This document shows positions 1 to 12,215 of a stretch of 64,000 nucleotides of DNA, piece after piece. The notes under the pieces are model-generated. The model was not told the DNA's origin, did not search any database, and saw only the letters and a list, made by a program, of their open reading frames with translations. The number at the start of each line of letters is the position of its first letter. Within the stretch, counting starts at the first letter, position 1. Both the position numbers and the translations under genes were made by a program. Origin of the DNA: Anastatus disparis (taxonomy: Eukaryota; Arthropoda; Insecta; Hymenoptera; Eupelmidae); contig JAFFSR010000240.1 of assembly GCA_017163975.1 (NCBI GenBank), forward strand, positions 2,108,001 to 2,172,000. Direction: 5' to 3'.

Positions 1-130
1 CATAAAGCATCCTCAAAATCCATCACTGTACTTGAGTATCAATGTTACTCAAGTAATATTGATACTTGTAACTAAGCTACAATTCATAAATGTTACTTAA
101 GTAACATTGATACTCAAATAACACAGTTGC
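1..130. repeat. short inverted repeat at window start
   Basis: Two arms of about 26 bases face each other. The left arm (about 33-58) contains GAGTATCAATGTTACTCAAG and the right arm (about 91-117) is its near reverse complement. Each arm is itself partly palindromic around TTACTTAAGTAA. This resembles the end of a MITE-like element cut by the window edge. No coding potential is seen. Confidence 0.45.
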
Positions 131-1222
131 TTGTGTTGGGTCTCTGAATTCTAACCTAAGACTCTAGAGCCTCTCTCACGCAGAGTGTAGTATATATGGT
201 TGAACCATAAAGTACACATGTCAAATTACCTGTCTTTATAATTTGAAATACAGCAGTTTGTTTCATTAGAGAATAGAAGAAAGGAAATACTTCACTAAAC
301 ATTTTATTCACACCATTTTACAGTTTATCTTAAAAAAATCTGAGGTGCTTTTTATTGAGAAAACTTGGGAATTAATGATTTTTTAAATTTATTTATGTTT
401 AGATAAATGAATTTAAGAATAAGTTTTAAATAATTGCCTATGCGTTAGATATAAGTTTGATAATCTTTTGTGTCATATGATTTTAAAATCTGTGCTCCGA
501 AATTTTATTGCTTTATTTTAATGTGTAAGAAAAATATAATTATTAGTGTACTTTTTATTTATATTATATTTTGATAATGTAATTTAAATAGACATGATTT
601 CAATCCATGTACTGCTGTATTTACATTTATTAATTAATTTAACTTTGTCATATAAAACTCAGTGTCACTTTATAAGATAGATTTTTATAGCTCAGAGCAA
701 AAAAATTTATCGATTTTAATATATATCAACAATCTTGTCTGTTCTCTAAAAAAGAATAAAATGATATGTTTGGAGGTAGTTTATATATTATCCATCTGAC
801 CAGGAGAATGTATTAGCTCTGGGTCTCAGATTTTGATGAAATTTTGGGATAAGTTTCAGTATATTAACACTAAAAAAAGGCCACAGTCTTAGGGTATAAC
901 AATGAGTTTTTCATGAAATATAAGCCATCATATATTTTCTTATTTTCATTTATTTTGAAGCACTAACGTCAAAATCCTTATATGTAGTATATATTATATT
1001 AGCTCAAAGCACTTTAATTAGCTTTGATTTTAATATAATTTAATAAGAGTTGTTTTTTATACCTATCAAATATAATCTTTAATATTATTAAGCACTTTGA
1101 TAAATAAAAATTGAATAAAATTGTGAACTTACCCGAGTCGACAATGCAATTCCAAATAAAATTATCTAATAATTTGATTAATATTTTAATATTATTAAAT
1201 AAAATCATTTATTATAATTTGA
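131..1222. other. AT-rich non-coding stretch
   Basis: I see no credible gene, RNA or bounded repeat here. The short open frames (60-75 codons) on both strands are low-complexity Ile/Leu/Asn/Lys strings, as expected by chance in DNA this AT-rich. Confidence 0.6.
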
Positions 1223-2530
1223 ATGATTTCCCAATAATTATTTTAATAGTAAGTCACGCTTGCATCATTTATCAGCATTGCCCACAAAAGTATAAATTTC
1301 AAGCAAAGCAAATTCTTTATTTGCTTGCATTATTTTAAAACATCTTTTGTTGTTGTTATTACTTCTGTTGCTGATATTGTTGTATAAACGAATACCTGCA
1401 AATAATACCAGAGGATCAATTCTTTAAAAATTGAAAGTAATTAAATTAACTTAACCTAAAAGTTAAATACTTATCTGACAGTTACGAAAAAATCTCTTTA
1501 TAATCACAATTTTATATAACTTTTTTTTAATCATTCTTGACTTCAAACCTTTCTTGTATCTAACACTTTCAATTATAAATTTTATAATTACAAGAGTGGG
1601 ACATACTCGTAAACACACTTGTGAATATTCAAGTATAAAACTTTTTAAGAACATAAAACTCTTCTGATGAAACGTTTGCTATGTTATTTGAGTCAAGCGA
1701 TATGTCGGCATAGTCAGTCCTATAAAGCTTTTGCTAACAGTTGTCAGACTATTGATTTTATCAGCCGTGGTGTAACCATGATCTATACAGTATGTATTTA
1801 ACGTCTACTATACATGTATAGTCTACCGCTGTGTAAATTTTGTGTTATTATTGTTTTCAAATTAAAATCAATTTTAAAAATAAATTTAACTATAAAATAA
1901 AATAAAATTATTAAAGTATTATTAATTATTAAAGATTTGATGATTAAAATAGTAAAATTAAGTATTATAATTCAATAAATAATTAAATTAAAAGTGAATA
2001 TAGTGTACAATAAAAATGATTTTAACCAAAGTTTTATGATACATTTTTGGTAATATAAAACTATAAAATTATACTGGCATATAATATTTATGTCTAACAA
2101 GTCTTCTAATTGTGAAATTAGCGAGTCTAAAGTTTTATATTTGAATATTCACTCTTGTAATTATAAAATTTATAATTAAAAGTGTTAGATACAAGAAAGG
2201 TTTAAAGCCAAGAATGATTAAAAAAAAGTTATATAAAATTAAGTGATTATAAAGAGATTTTTTGTAACTGTCAAATAAGTATTTAACTTTAAGGTTAAGT
2301 TAATTTGATTACTTTCAATTTTTAAAGAATTGATCCTTTGTTATTATTTGCAGGTTATTCATTTATACAACAATATTTGCAACAGAAGTAATAACAACAA
2401 CAGAAGATGTTTTGAAATAATGCAAGTAAATGAAGAATTTGCTTTGCTTGAAATTTATATTTTATGCTCAATACTGATAAGTCATGCAAGCATGACTTAC
2501 TATTGAAAAAATCATTGGAAAATCAGAATG
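1223..2530. repeat. large inverted duplication (foldback-like)
   Basis: An arm at about 1223-1648 matches the reverse complement of about 2131-2530, separated by a ~480-bp unique spacer. Shared landmarks are AATAGTAAGTCA-GCTTGCAT, AAATTTCAAGCAAAGCAAAT, TTGTATCTAACACTTT and TAAATTTTATAATTACAAGAG. The left arm has a ~26-bp extra piece near its inner end (about 1598-1623). The arms differ by scattered substitutions and small indels, so the structure is old. It could be a foldback transposon, or an inverted duplication of a repeat. I see no transposase in the spacer and no clear target duplication. Confidence 0.7.
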
Positions 2531-2857
2531 AGCAAATTTATTTCTTGAATATTATCTTATGAACGGATATTTCATAAACACTTAATTTAAATTATGCTTT
2601 GACTCGAAATTGTGTTTATTATCAATCTAGTAGCATTTTTTATTAAAAATCTAATATTCTCATGGATATAAAGGATTTAATATAATTGCACAAGACAATC
2701 ATGAAAAACCAAACATAAATTTTATTATTTTGTCTGAAAACGAACTTGATAAATATTTTTTTTGAAAAAAATTTTGAATTGTATCTGCCAAATTTAGAAC
2801 TAAATTTCTAGTTACACAAGCTTTTTATAACAATTTTCTTCTAATGCTTAATTATTT
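2531..2857. other. AT-rich non-coding stretch
   Basis: Nothing is recognised between the inverted duplication and the first copy of the 0.74-kb repeat. Confidence 0.5.
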
Positions 2858-3599
2858 TAACTACATAATTATTTGTTTCACAGGCTATCCATTATAGGTG
2901 ACATCAACCAATTGTAAACTTAAAAGATTATGACAGTTTTCATTAGAGAGAAAAATGGCGTCTGATCAACCGAATTTACAATTATCTGATATAACAAATA
3001 ACTTGATTTCTGAATTCGATGACAAATATTTACCATCTATTTTAGTTGTTCTTAAAAGACTACTGTACCAGACTCAAATTGACAAATCCAAATTAGCTAA
3101 TGCTGTTCGGATTATAATCAATGAAATTTTAGGTATATGGGACAAATCATCCATAAAAGTAAAACAAGTCGATCAATACATCGAAAAATTTAAAAATCTA
3201 TACCAGTCTTATTCACAAGTAAGAAAATTTCAGAATAAGCCAAGTGCAGAAGTCACTAAATTTTTTCATCAATTAGTGAAGCTGGATCTATTAAGAGTGA
3301 AAATTTCGTCTCAAAGACAGATATTATGCCCACCTTAATATATATATATTCATATATATACTTGAACTTTGAGAAACGTAGTATAATTACGGAGCGCCGG
3401 GTTTGAGTGCGTGTACGTCTCAATATTTCATTCTGTGCTACATAGTGGAATTCTTGCTTATTGTTGCACGTCCTTTTGGTTGAAAAAAAAATAAATATGT
3501 TCACGTACATCAAGTACAAACATTTGTGAAAACCATGCTTTTTTGTACCAGTAAAAAATATAAAAGTACCAAAAAAAGATTTTTTTGTGTTAGATGATT
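2858..3599 (+). repeat. 0.74-kb dispersed repeat, copy A
   Basis: This unit is near-identical to 5935-6673 in direct orientation. It starts at AACTACATAATTATTTG, runs through a polypyrimidine-AG sequence resembling a 3' splice site (TTTGTTTCACAG at about 2872-2883), carries a 127-codon ORF, and ends near GTGTTAGATGATT. The flanks of the two copies differ. This fits duplication of a defined unit, possibly a transposon exon or a retroposed transcript. I see no poly(A) tail or terminal repeat on copy A. Confidence 0.75.
2955..3338 (+). CDS. hypothetical protein, copy A (127 aa)
   Basis: I do not recognise this protein. It is 127 residues, Lys/Gln-rich and predicted mostly helical. It has a central IINEILGIWDKSSIKVK stretch and a later FFHQLVKLDLL stretch. 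The helical pattern with a short Trp-containing core is loosely like small proteins that accompany insect transposons, but that is only an impression. The start is ATGGCG, preceded by a purine-rich GAGAGAAAA. A splice-acceptor-like TTTCACAG lies about 70 bases upstream, so it may be the 3' exon of a longer gene. A second copy (6032-6415) differs at six residues. There are no membrane segments. Confidence 0.5.
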   Translation: MASDQPNLQLSDITNNLISEFDDKYLPSILVVLKRLLYQTQIDKSKLANAVRIIINEILGIWDKSSIKVKQVDQYIEKFKNLYQSYSQVRKFQNKPSAEVTKFFHQLVKLDLLRVKISSQRQILCPP

Positions 3600-3682
3600 G
3601 TTAAGTGACGAATTTTTTGTCTTTCAATTTTTCTTATTAAATTTAGTTAATTTAAAAATTATCTTTTTACCTTATTACCACA

Positions 3683-3729
3683 GTGAAAAGAAATAGGCCT
3701 TAAAAGCGTCAAGGCCAATTTCTTTTCAC
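3683..3729. repeat. 19-bp hairpin
   Basis: GTGAAAAGAAATAGGCCTT (3683-3701) faces its reverse complement at 3711-3729 with one mismatch and a 9-base loop. It may be a remnant of a MITE or a structured RNA element. Confidence 0.5.
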
Positions 3730-4390
3730 ACCTTTATCTAATTTCCACGAAGCCAAGCTTGAACGTTGACGGGAGCCGTTGCTTCGTCTCCACTCTTTCT
3801 CGACTTCGTTGAGTTGAAGTGGGGACTTAGCGTCGGTTCCCATGCGTAAGACGGGTAAGAGCGACAAGGAGAGAGGGCTACCTCTCTCTGTCTTCGCGCT
3901 CTCTCCCGCAACAATTAAGACGTTTGAAGCTGAAAGCTAATTGCGAAGAGAGATTTTTCTCCGTGGCAGTGACGCGCGGGACAGGCCCGAGGGCCAAGTG
4001 CGAGAGGATAGAGGCTCGTGCGGCTTCATCCTCTACATTTTTAAACTGGCTAGACTTATTCATTTTTATTTTTTTTATTTTTTTTTATTGCTTCCTTCCT
4101 TTTTTTTTTTATTATATCATTTGTTTTTTTGTGAGTTTTCGGTTCGTGTTTTTATTTTTTTTTTTACGTTTTCATGTATTTTAAAAGGAAAATGCCTAGT
4201 TTTCTCATGCTCTTCAAGCATGGGAGAACTACAAAATCATGTAAGTTCGTAGCGTGAATCGGGAGTGAAAAGGATGACGATTAGTGAATAAATGAAATGA
4301 TAGAAGATGAAAAAAAGGCGAGCGAGACATCAGCATCCAGGAAAGCCGGCAATGCAGCTTCCGCCGGCCTGCAATTTCACGACAGTATAC
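3730..4390. other. GC-richer island, no gene recognised
   Basis: From 3740 to 4050 and again at 4310-4380 base composition rises well above the surrounding AT-rich DNA, with pyrimidine-rich CTCTCTC runs and CpG-containing patches. Overlapping short ORFs on both strands read into low-complexity Phe/Leu runs and have no recognisable domain. It could be a decayed promoter or first exon, or part of an unidentified repeat. Confidence 0.4.
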
Positions 4391-5918
4391 AGATAAGTGG
4401 CATTCTAATTGTCAAATTGGGATTAATTTAAAATAATATTACTAATGTTTTTCTTAAATAACCGTATCTATAAAAGTTGTAAATAGGTTAAATAAATATA
4501 AAAATAGTAAATTGTAATGAAATTCAAAATATATTCAATGAAAATTAATGCAAAGTAATGATCTTTAATCCAAATTATTTATTAAATGACCAAAACGTTA
4601 ATAACAAAAAAAAAAAAAAACAAGATGTCTTAGGGGTTTACTTCTTAAAGTGATTCTAAAACTTTTAAGTTTAGTGTTAAAATAATTCAGTTTTAAGAAT
4701 TTCGTTTTATTAATCTATAATGTCATAAATTTATAACTTTTAGGAATTATTAAATGTATAGAAAATTTAAATTTATATCTATAAAACAAATCATTTTTTT
4801 TTTATTATTATTCGATCTGCAATTTGAATTTTATTAATGGTGAATTTGAAGTAATGAGATATTTTAATAATTTTAATTTTATTGTTGATATATTAGTTCA
4901 AAGGAAAAACCTTAGCGTAAGCCAAGGAGAAAAATTGTTATTTGTATAAACATCAATAATGGCACACGAAATTGTTCAATTAAACTATTCAATAATCACG
5001 TCCGTAGCTTTTATTATTATTATTTCTATAAATTGTTTAACATCAAAATAACTTTGAACAATACAAGTTGAATTTAAATAGAATAATAATTTTACAAAAT
5101 GTAAAATTTATTAATAATAAGTTATAAAAATAATTGTATGCGTGAATTGTTGAATTGATTCTTTTAACCGGATTTTATGTTCATAGTTGCATTTCGTAGA
5201 GAATTTCGAATCAGTAAATTAATTGATTTCCAAGCGTCAAAAGTAATCTGAGACAGACTCATATTTATTTTTCAATGAGTGCACATCATTGTTAAATCTA
5301 GTTAGACTGAAGCTTATAGATTTTTGATAATTTTGAATTTTATAATTATTTATAATAATTTGAGTTTAAGTATAATTCCATAAAAATGAAATTTATTTAA
5401 TAAAAAAAAAGCGAGAAAGCCATAGAATAAATTCTTTAACCATGTAATTTCTGTGTTATTTATATGTTTAGCGATAAATAAAATGATGACAAAATAAAAT
5501 TAATTTAGTTCGTATGAAAATATCGAATTTTGATGAAGGTGAAAATTTTTAATGAATCTATTTTTGAGTTGAAGGTTTCTGATTTTTAAGATGTTCTAAT
5601 TAGTAAAAATTTGTATTATGAAAATTCGTATAAAAACAAAATAAAAGATATTAAAATGAGTAAATTAAATTGAATTTCATAAGGACAAGCAATAACCTTC
5701 TATTTATTACAATTTTTTTTTGTTGTCGAATACACAAGTAGCGAATTATCATGTTAAAGGTTATAAAACAAGGGTAGAATAATTACGATACTATTGAAGA
5801 ATAGTATCCGATGGAGAGAAATAATAAAGTTATATAATTTGATAATTGTTACTTATAAGGAAGGGTCGTCCCTTTTTATGGAGGATAAAACCTCTAATTA
5901 GAAAGGGCCTCCCTAAAA
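4391..5918. other. AT-rich non-coding stretch
   Basis: No ORF, tRNA or bounded repeat is supported. The stretch separates the two copies of the 0.74-kb repeat. Confidence 0.55.
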
Positions 5919-5934
5919 ATGATTATGTCGATTA

Positions 5935-6673
5935 TAACTACATAATTATTTGTTTCACAGGCTATCCATTATAGGTGACATCAACCAATTGTAAACTTAA
6001 AAGATTATGACAGTTTTCATTAGAGAGAAAAATGGCGTCTGATCAACCGAATTTACAATTATCTGATATAACAAATAACTTGATTTCTGAATTCGATGAC
6101 AAATATTTACCATCTATTTTAGTTATTCTTAAAAGACTACTGTACAAGACTCAAATTGACAAATCCAAATTAGCTAATGCTGTTCGGATTATAATCAATG
6201 AAATTTTAGGTATATGGGACAAATCATCCATAAAAGTAAAACAAGTCGATCGATACATCGAAAAATTGAAAAATCTATACCAGTCTTATTCACAAGTAAA
6301 AAAATTTCAGAATAAGCCAAGTGCAAAAGTCACTAAATTTTTTCATCAATTAGTGAAGCTGGATCTATTAAGAGTGAAAATTTCGTCTCAAAGACAGATA
6401 TTATGCCCACCTTAATATATATATTTATATATATACTTGAACTATGAGAAATGTAGTATAATTACGAAGCGCCGGGTTTGAGTGCGTGTACGTCTCAATA
6501 TTTCATTCTGTGCTACATAGTGGAATTCTTGCTTATTGTTGCACGTCCTTTTGGTTAAAAAAAAAATAAATATGTTCACGTACATCAAGTACAAACATTT
6601 GTGAAAACCATGCTTTTTTGTACCAGTAAAAAATATAAGAGTACCAAAAAAGATTTTTTTGTGTTAGATGATT
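5935..6673 (+). repeat. 0.74-kb dispersed repeat, copy B
   Basis: Near-identical direct copy of 2858-3599, including the splice-acceptor-like TTTGTTTCACAG. Unlike copy A it is bracketed by a 20-bp near-perfect direct repeat, ATGATTATGT(C/G)GATTATAAC, at 5919-5938 and 6668-6687 with one mismatch. That could be a long target-site duplication marking copy B as the derived insertion. Confidence 0.7.
6032..6415 (+). CDS. hypothetical protein, copy B (127 aa)
   Basis: This is a paralogue of the ORF at 2955-3338 with the same length, start and stop context. Six residues differ (two Val/Gln positions to Ile/Lys, then Gln-Arg, Phe-Leu, Arg-Lys and Glu-Lys). All nucleotide differences I find between the two ORFs change an amino acid. 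The frame has stayed open in both copies. Function is unknown. Confidence 0.5.
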   Translation: MASDQPNLQLSDITNNLISEFDDKYLPSILVILKRLLYKTQIDKSKLANAVRIIINEILGIWDKSSIKVKQVDRYIEKLKNLYQSYSQVKKFQNKPSAKVTKFFHQLVKLDLLRVKISSQRQILCPP

Positions 6674-6800
6674 ATGTGGATTATAACGGATTTTACATCG
6701 TTAAAAATCAATACTGTCAACTTTACTGTAATCTTTAAATCCACAAAGGCGAATATTCGAGGGCAACATTTTAATTCTTGCAGGTAAGATAAAAATATTT

Positions 6801-7843
6801 AATCCTTTACTATGAATTTTATAAATGCAAATTATATTCATTATTCAAATATAATTAATCATATCGATTAGCTATACACTAGAGATAAATGTTCGCTTCT
6901 AGACATCAATACTTTAAAAATATAATAAAAAAAACAGGGAGATTATTTCCAGGATATAATGTTTCCTATGAATTATATGAATGTAGGAATATCGGACGAA
7001 AATCATACAATTGATCAAGTATCAAAAGAGTTTTGTTCATCTATAAAACCAATCAATATTACAAATTTAACAGCAACTCTTATAACAATAGAGTTTTCAG
7101 CAAATAATATTAACAAAATAAAAAACGTGAGTTTTTGAATATATTACCTAGAATATGATCAAAGCCTTGGCTATTTAATTTTGAAAATTGGCCATCAACG
7201 TTAAAAAGTGACTGGAGGCGTAACTTGAAATGTTACGAGTTAGTGAAATTGCATATTCCTCTTCTTTTTATTTTAAAACAATTTTGCGAAAAATAGCTAT
7301 TTAGTATGGTTACTAAAAATCTGTTATTAATTGAGACAGTCGTTGGAAATAATTACTTGCAATAATAAATAAGCAGTGTAAACGTTGTTAAGAATACTTA
7401 TTTATAACAATTTCCAAAAAGGTCAATAATAGCGACAGTAAACTCTGTATTCATCTTAATTTTCACACTTACTAATAGTAAGACCTCATGCGATATTCTA
7501 AAAAACGAACCATTGTGGCTAAACAATGCAAGAGCAACTAAAATTTAGAAAAAAAGAAGATATTCGAAATCAAGACGTTATCTAATGATATTAAAGAATC
7601 ACCAGTCTAAACTTCGATTGATGAATTGAATATTGACTGTCTAGTACATATATTTTCATTTCTCTCCATCATGGATAGAATACGAATAGAAAGAGTTTGT
7701 AAGATTTGTCAAGAGGCAAGTAGATTAACGTGTACACATATGGGGAACTTGAGTATGCCGCGTATTGATTAACTACACTAGAGGAACGTTTACTTCTGGA
7801 CATGAATATTTTCAAAAATATACTGGAAATATAAAAAATATTT
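6801..7843 (+). pseudogene. F-box satellite unit 1
   Basis: Unit 1 follows a sequence with a splice-donor-like CAGGTAAGA (6781-6789). An open segment at 6968-7138 reads MNYMNVG... to ...KIKN before GTGAGT. The F-box segment at 7617-7772 reads LNIDCLVHIFSFLSIMDRI, then VCKICQEASRLT. This is the family pattern (hydrophobic L-x-x-I-F-S-F-L, then VCK-x-x-x-x-A). The canonical Trp after VCK is Cys here, and a stop follows MPRID. Confidence 0.75.
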
Positions 7844-8887
7844 AATCCTTTACTATGAATTTTATAAATGGAAATTATATTCATTATTTAAATATAATTA
7901 ATCATATCGATTAGCTATACACTAGAGATAAAGGTTCGCTTCTAGACATCAATACTTTGAAAAATATAATAAAAAAAACAGGGAGATTATTTCCAGGATA
8001 TAATGTTTCCTATGAATTATATGAATGTAGGAATATCGGACGAAAATCAAACAATTGATCAAGTATCAAAAGAGTTTTGTTCATCTATAAAACCAATCAA
8101 TATTACAAATTTAACAGCGACTCCTAAAATGATAGAATTTTCTGCAGATAATATTAACAAAATAAAAAACGTGAGTTTTTGAATATGTTACCTAGGATAT
8201 GATCAAAGCTTTGGCTATTTAATTTTGAAAATTGGCCATCAACGTTAAAAAGTGACTGGAGGCGTAACTTGAAATGTTACGAGTTGGTGAAATTGCATAT
8301 TCCTCTTCTTTTTATTTTAAAACAATTTTGCGAAAAATAGCTATTTAGTATGGTTACTAAAAATCTGTTATTAATTGAGACAGTCGTTGGAAATAATTAC
8401 TTGCAATAATAAATAAGCAGTGTAAACGTTGTTAAGAATACTTATTTATAACAATTTCCAAAAAGGTCAATAATAGCGACAGTAAACTCTGTATTCATCT
8501 TAATTTTCACACTTACTAATAGTAAGACCTCATGCGATATTCTAAAAAAAGAACCATTGTGGCTAAACAATGCAAGAGCAACTAAAATTTAGAAAAAAAG
8601 AAGATATTCGAAATCAAGACGTTATCTAATGATATTAAAGAATCACCAGTCTAAACTTCGATTGATGAATTGAATATTGACTGTCTAGTACATATATTTT
8701 CATTTCTCTCCATCATGGATAGAATACGAATAGAAAGAGTTTGTAAGATTTGTCAAGAGGCAAGTAGATTAACGTGTACACATATGGGGAACTTGAGTAT
8801 GCCGCGTATTGATTAACTACACTAGAGGAACGTTTACTTCTGGACATGAATGTTTTCAAAAATATACTGAAAATATAAAAAATATTT
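7844..8887 (+). pseudogene. F-box satellite unit 2
   Basis: Almost identical to unit 1. The LRR-like exon ends before GTGAGT at about 8170. The F-box segment is at 8661-8816, with the same Cys in place of the usual Trp and the same stop after MPRID. Confidence 0.75.
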
Positions 8888-9931
8888 AATCCTTTACTAT
8901 GAATTTTATAAATGGAAATTATATTCATTATTTAAATATAATTAATCATATCGATTAGCTATACACTAGAGATAAAGGTTCGCTTCTAGAAATCAATACT
9001 CTCATAAATATATTAAATAAAACAGGGAGATTATTTCAAGGATATAATGTTTCCTATGAATTATATGAATGTAGGAATATCGGACGAAAATCATACGATT
9101 ATTCAAGTATTAAAAGAGTTTTGTTCATCTATAAAACCAATCAATATTACAAATTTAACAGCAACTCTTATAACGATAGAATTTTCAGCAAATAATATTA
9201 ACAAAATAAAAAACGTGAGTTTTTGAATATATTACCTAGGATATGATCAAAGCATTGGCTATTTAATTTTGAAAATTGGCCATCAACGTTAAAAAGTGAC
9301 TGGAGGCGTAACTTGAAATGTTACGAGTTGGTGAAATTGCATATTCCTCTTCTGTTTATTTTAAAACAATTTCGCGAAAAATAGCTATTTAGTATGGTTA
9401 CTAAAAATCTGTTATTAATTGAGACAGTCGTTGGAAATAATTACTTGCAATAATAAATAAGCAGTGTAAACGTTGTTAAGAATACTTATTTATAACAATT
9501 TCCAAAAAGGTCAATAATAGCGACAGTAAACTCTGTATTCATCTTAATTTTCACACTTACTAATAGTAAGACCTCATGCGATATTCTAAAAAAAGAACCA
9601 TTGTGGCTAAACAATGCAAGAGCAACTAAAATTTAGAAAAAAAGAAGATATTCGAAATCAAGACGTTATCTAATGATATTAAAGAATCACCAGTCTAAAC
9701 TTCGATTGATGAATTGAATATTGACTGTCTAGTACATATATTTTCATTTCTCTCCATCATGGATAGAATACGAATAGAAAGAGTTTGTAAGATTTGTCAA
9801 GAGGCAAGTAGATTAACGTGTACACATATGGGGAACTTGAGTATGCCGCGTATTGATTAACTACACTAGAGGAACGTTTACTTCTGGACATGAATATTTT
9901 CAAAAATATACTGAAAATATAAGAAATATTT
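8888..9931 (+). pseudogene. F-box satellite unit 3
   Basis: Same layout as unit 2; F-box segment at 9705-9860. High identity to units 1 and 2 indicates recent amplification or homogenisation of this sub-block. Confidence 0.75.
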
Positions 9932-10974
9932 AATCCTTTATTATGAATTTTATAAATGGAAATTATATTCAATATTCAAATATAATTAATCATATCGATT
10001 AGCTATACACTAGAGATAAAGGTTCGCTTCTAGAAATCAATACTCTCAAAAATACATTGAAAATAACAGGGACCATATTTCAAGGATATAATGTTTCCTA
10101 TGAATTATATGAATGTAGGAATATCGGACGAAAATCATACAATTGATCAAGTATCAAAAGAGTTTTGTTCATCTATAAAACCAATCAATATTACAAATTT
10201 AACAGCGACTCCTAAAATGATAAAATTTTCAGCAGATAATATTAACAAAATAAAAAACGTGAGTTTTTGAATATGTTACCTAGGATATGATCAAAGCCTT
10301 GGCTATTTAATTTTGAAAATTGGCCATCATCGTTAAAAAGTGACTAAAGGCGTAACTTGAAATGTTACGAGATGTGAAATTGCATATTCCTCTTCTTTTT
10401 ATTTTAAAACAATTTTGCGAAAAATAGCTATTTAGTATAGTTACTAAAAATCTGTTATTAATTGTGACATTCGTTAGAAATAATTACTTGCAGTAATAAA
10501 TAAGCAGTGTAGACGTTGTTAAGAATACTTATTTATGAAAATTTTTAAAAAGGTCAATAATAGCGACAGTAAACTCTGTATTTATCTGAATTCTCACACT
10601 TACTAATAATAAGACCTCATGCGATATTTTAAGAAAAGAACCATTGTAGCTAACCAATGCAGGAGCAACTGAAATTAAAAAAAAAAGAAGGTATTCGAAA
10701 TCAAGACGTTATCTAATGATATTAAAGAATCACCAGTCTAAACTTTGATTAATAAATTGAATATTGACTGTCTAGTACATATATTTTTATTTCTCTCCAT
10801 CATGGATAGAATACGAATAGAAAGAGTTTGTAAAATGTGGCAAAAGGCAAGTAGATTAACGTGGACACTCATGGGGAACTTGAGTATGCCGCGTATTGAT
10901 TAGCTACACTAAAGCAACGTTTACTTTTGGACATGAATATTTTCAAAAATATACTGAAAATATAAAAAATATTT
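9932..10974 (+). pseudogene. F-box satellite unit 4 (more diverged)
   Basis: F-box segment at 10748-10903. This copy reads VCKMWQKASRLTWTLM, keeping the Trp typical of F-box domains that most other units have lost. It therefore preserves a more ancestral state. It carries scattered substitutions throughout relative to units 1-3. Confidence 0.75.
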
Positions 10975-12017
10975 AATCCTTTACTATGAATTTTATAAAT
11001 GGAAATTATATTCATTATTCAAATATAATTAATCATATCGATTAGCTATACACTAGAGATAAAGGTTCGCTTCTAGACATCAATACTTTGAAAAATATAA
11101 TAAAAAAAACAGGGACATTATTTCAAGAATATAACGTTTCCAATGAATTATATAAATGTAGGAATATCGGACGAAAATCATACAATTGTTCAAGTATAAA
11201 AGAGTTTTGTTCATCTATAAAACCAATAAATATTACAAATTTGACAGCAACTCTTATAACGATAGATTTTTCAGCACATAACATTAACAATATCAAAAAC
11301 GTGAGTTTTTGAATATGTTACCTAGGATATGATCAAAGCCTTGGCTATTTAATTTTGAAAATTGGCCATTATCATTAACAAGTGACTGAAGGCGTAACTT
11401 GAAATGTTGGAAGTTGGTAAAATTGCATATTCCTTTTCTTTTTATTTTAAAACAATTTTGTGAAAAATAGCTATTTAGTATAGTTACTAAAAATCTGTTA
11501 TTAATTAAGACAGTCGTTGGAAATAATTACTTGCAATAATAAATAAGCGGTGTAAACGTTGATAAGAATACTTATTTATAACAATTTTCAAAAAGGTCAA
11601 TAATAGCGACAGTAAACTCTGTATTTATCTTAATTCTTACACTTACTAATAATAAGACCACTAGCGATATTTTAAGAAAAAAACCATTGTGGCTAACCAA
11701 TGCAAGAGCAACTGAAATTTAAAAAAAAAGAAGGTATTCGAAATCAAGACGTTATCTAATGATATTAAAGAATCAACAGTCTAAATTGCAATTGTTGAAT
11801 TGAATATTGACTGTCTAGTACATATATTTTCATTTCTCTCCATCATGGATAGAATACGAATAGAAAGAGTTTGTAAGATTTGTCAAGAGGCAAGTAGATT
11901 AACGTGGACACATATGGGGAACTTGAGTATGCCGCGTATTGATTAGCTAAACTAAAGGAACGTTCACTTCTGGACATGAAGATTTTCAAAAATATTCTGA
12001 AAATATAAAAAATATTT
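10975..12017 (+). pseudogene. F-box satellite unit 5
   Basis: F-box segment at 11791-11946. In this copy the upstream LRR-like frame (11088-11312) runs open for 74 codons across the position where other units change frame, reading IIKKTGTLFQEYNVSNELYK and onward into SSIKPINITNL. This shows how the two halves were once joined. Confidence 0.75.
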
Positions 12018-12215
12018 AATCCTTTACTATGAATTTTATAAATGGAAATTATATTCATTATTCAAATATAATTAATCATATCGATTAGGCAAGTAGATTA
12101 ACGTGGACACATATGGGGAACTCGAGTATGCCGCGTATTGATTAGCTACACTAGAGGAACATTTACTTCTGGACATGAATATTTTCAAAAGATACTGAAA
12201 ATATAAAAAATGTTT
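12018..12215 (+). repeat. 198-bp sub-duplication, first copy
   Basis: This block runs from AATCCTTTACT through the spacer to a junction in TATCGATTAG, then jumps back to GCAAGTAGATTAACGTGGAC, part of the F-box exon end. It recurs at 13260 and 14500 with nearly the same junction, so it arose once and was then amplified with its host unit. Confidence 0.85.

Noticed and set aside
3878..4252. Three overlapping ORFs (61-103 codons) on both strands
   Set aside because: Mutually overlapping, low-complexity Phe/Leu tails and no domain; probably produced by a local composition change.
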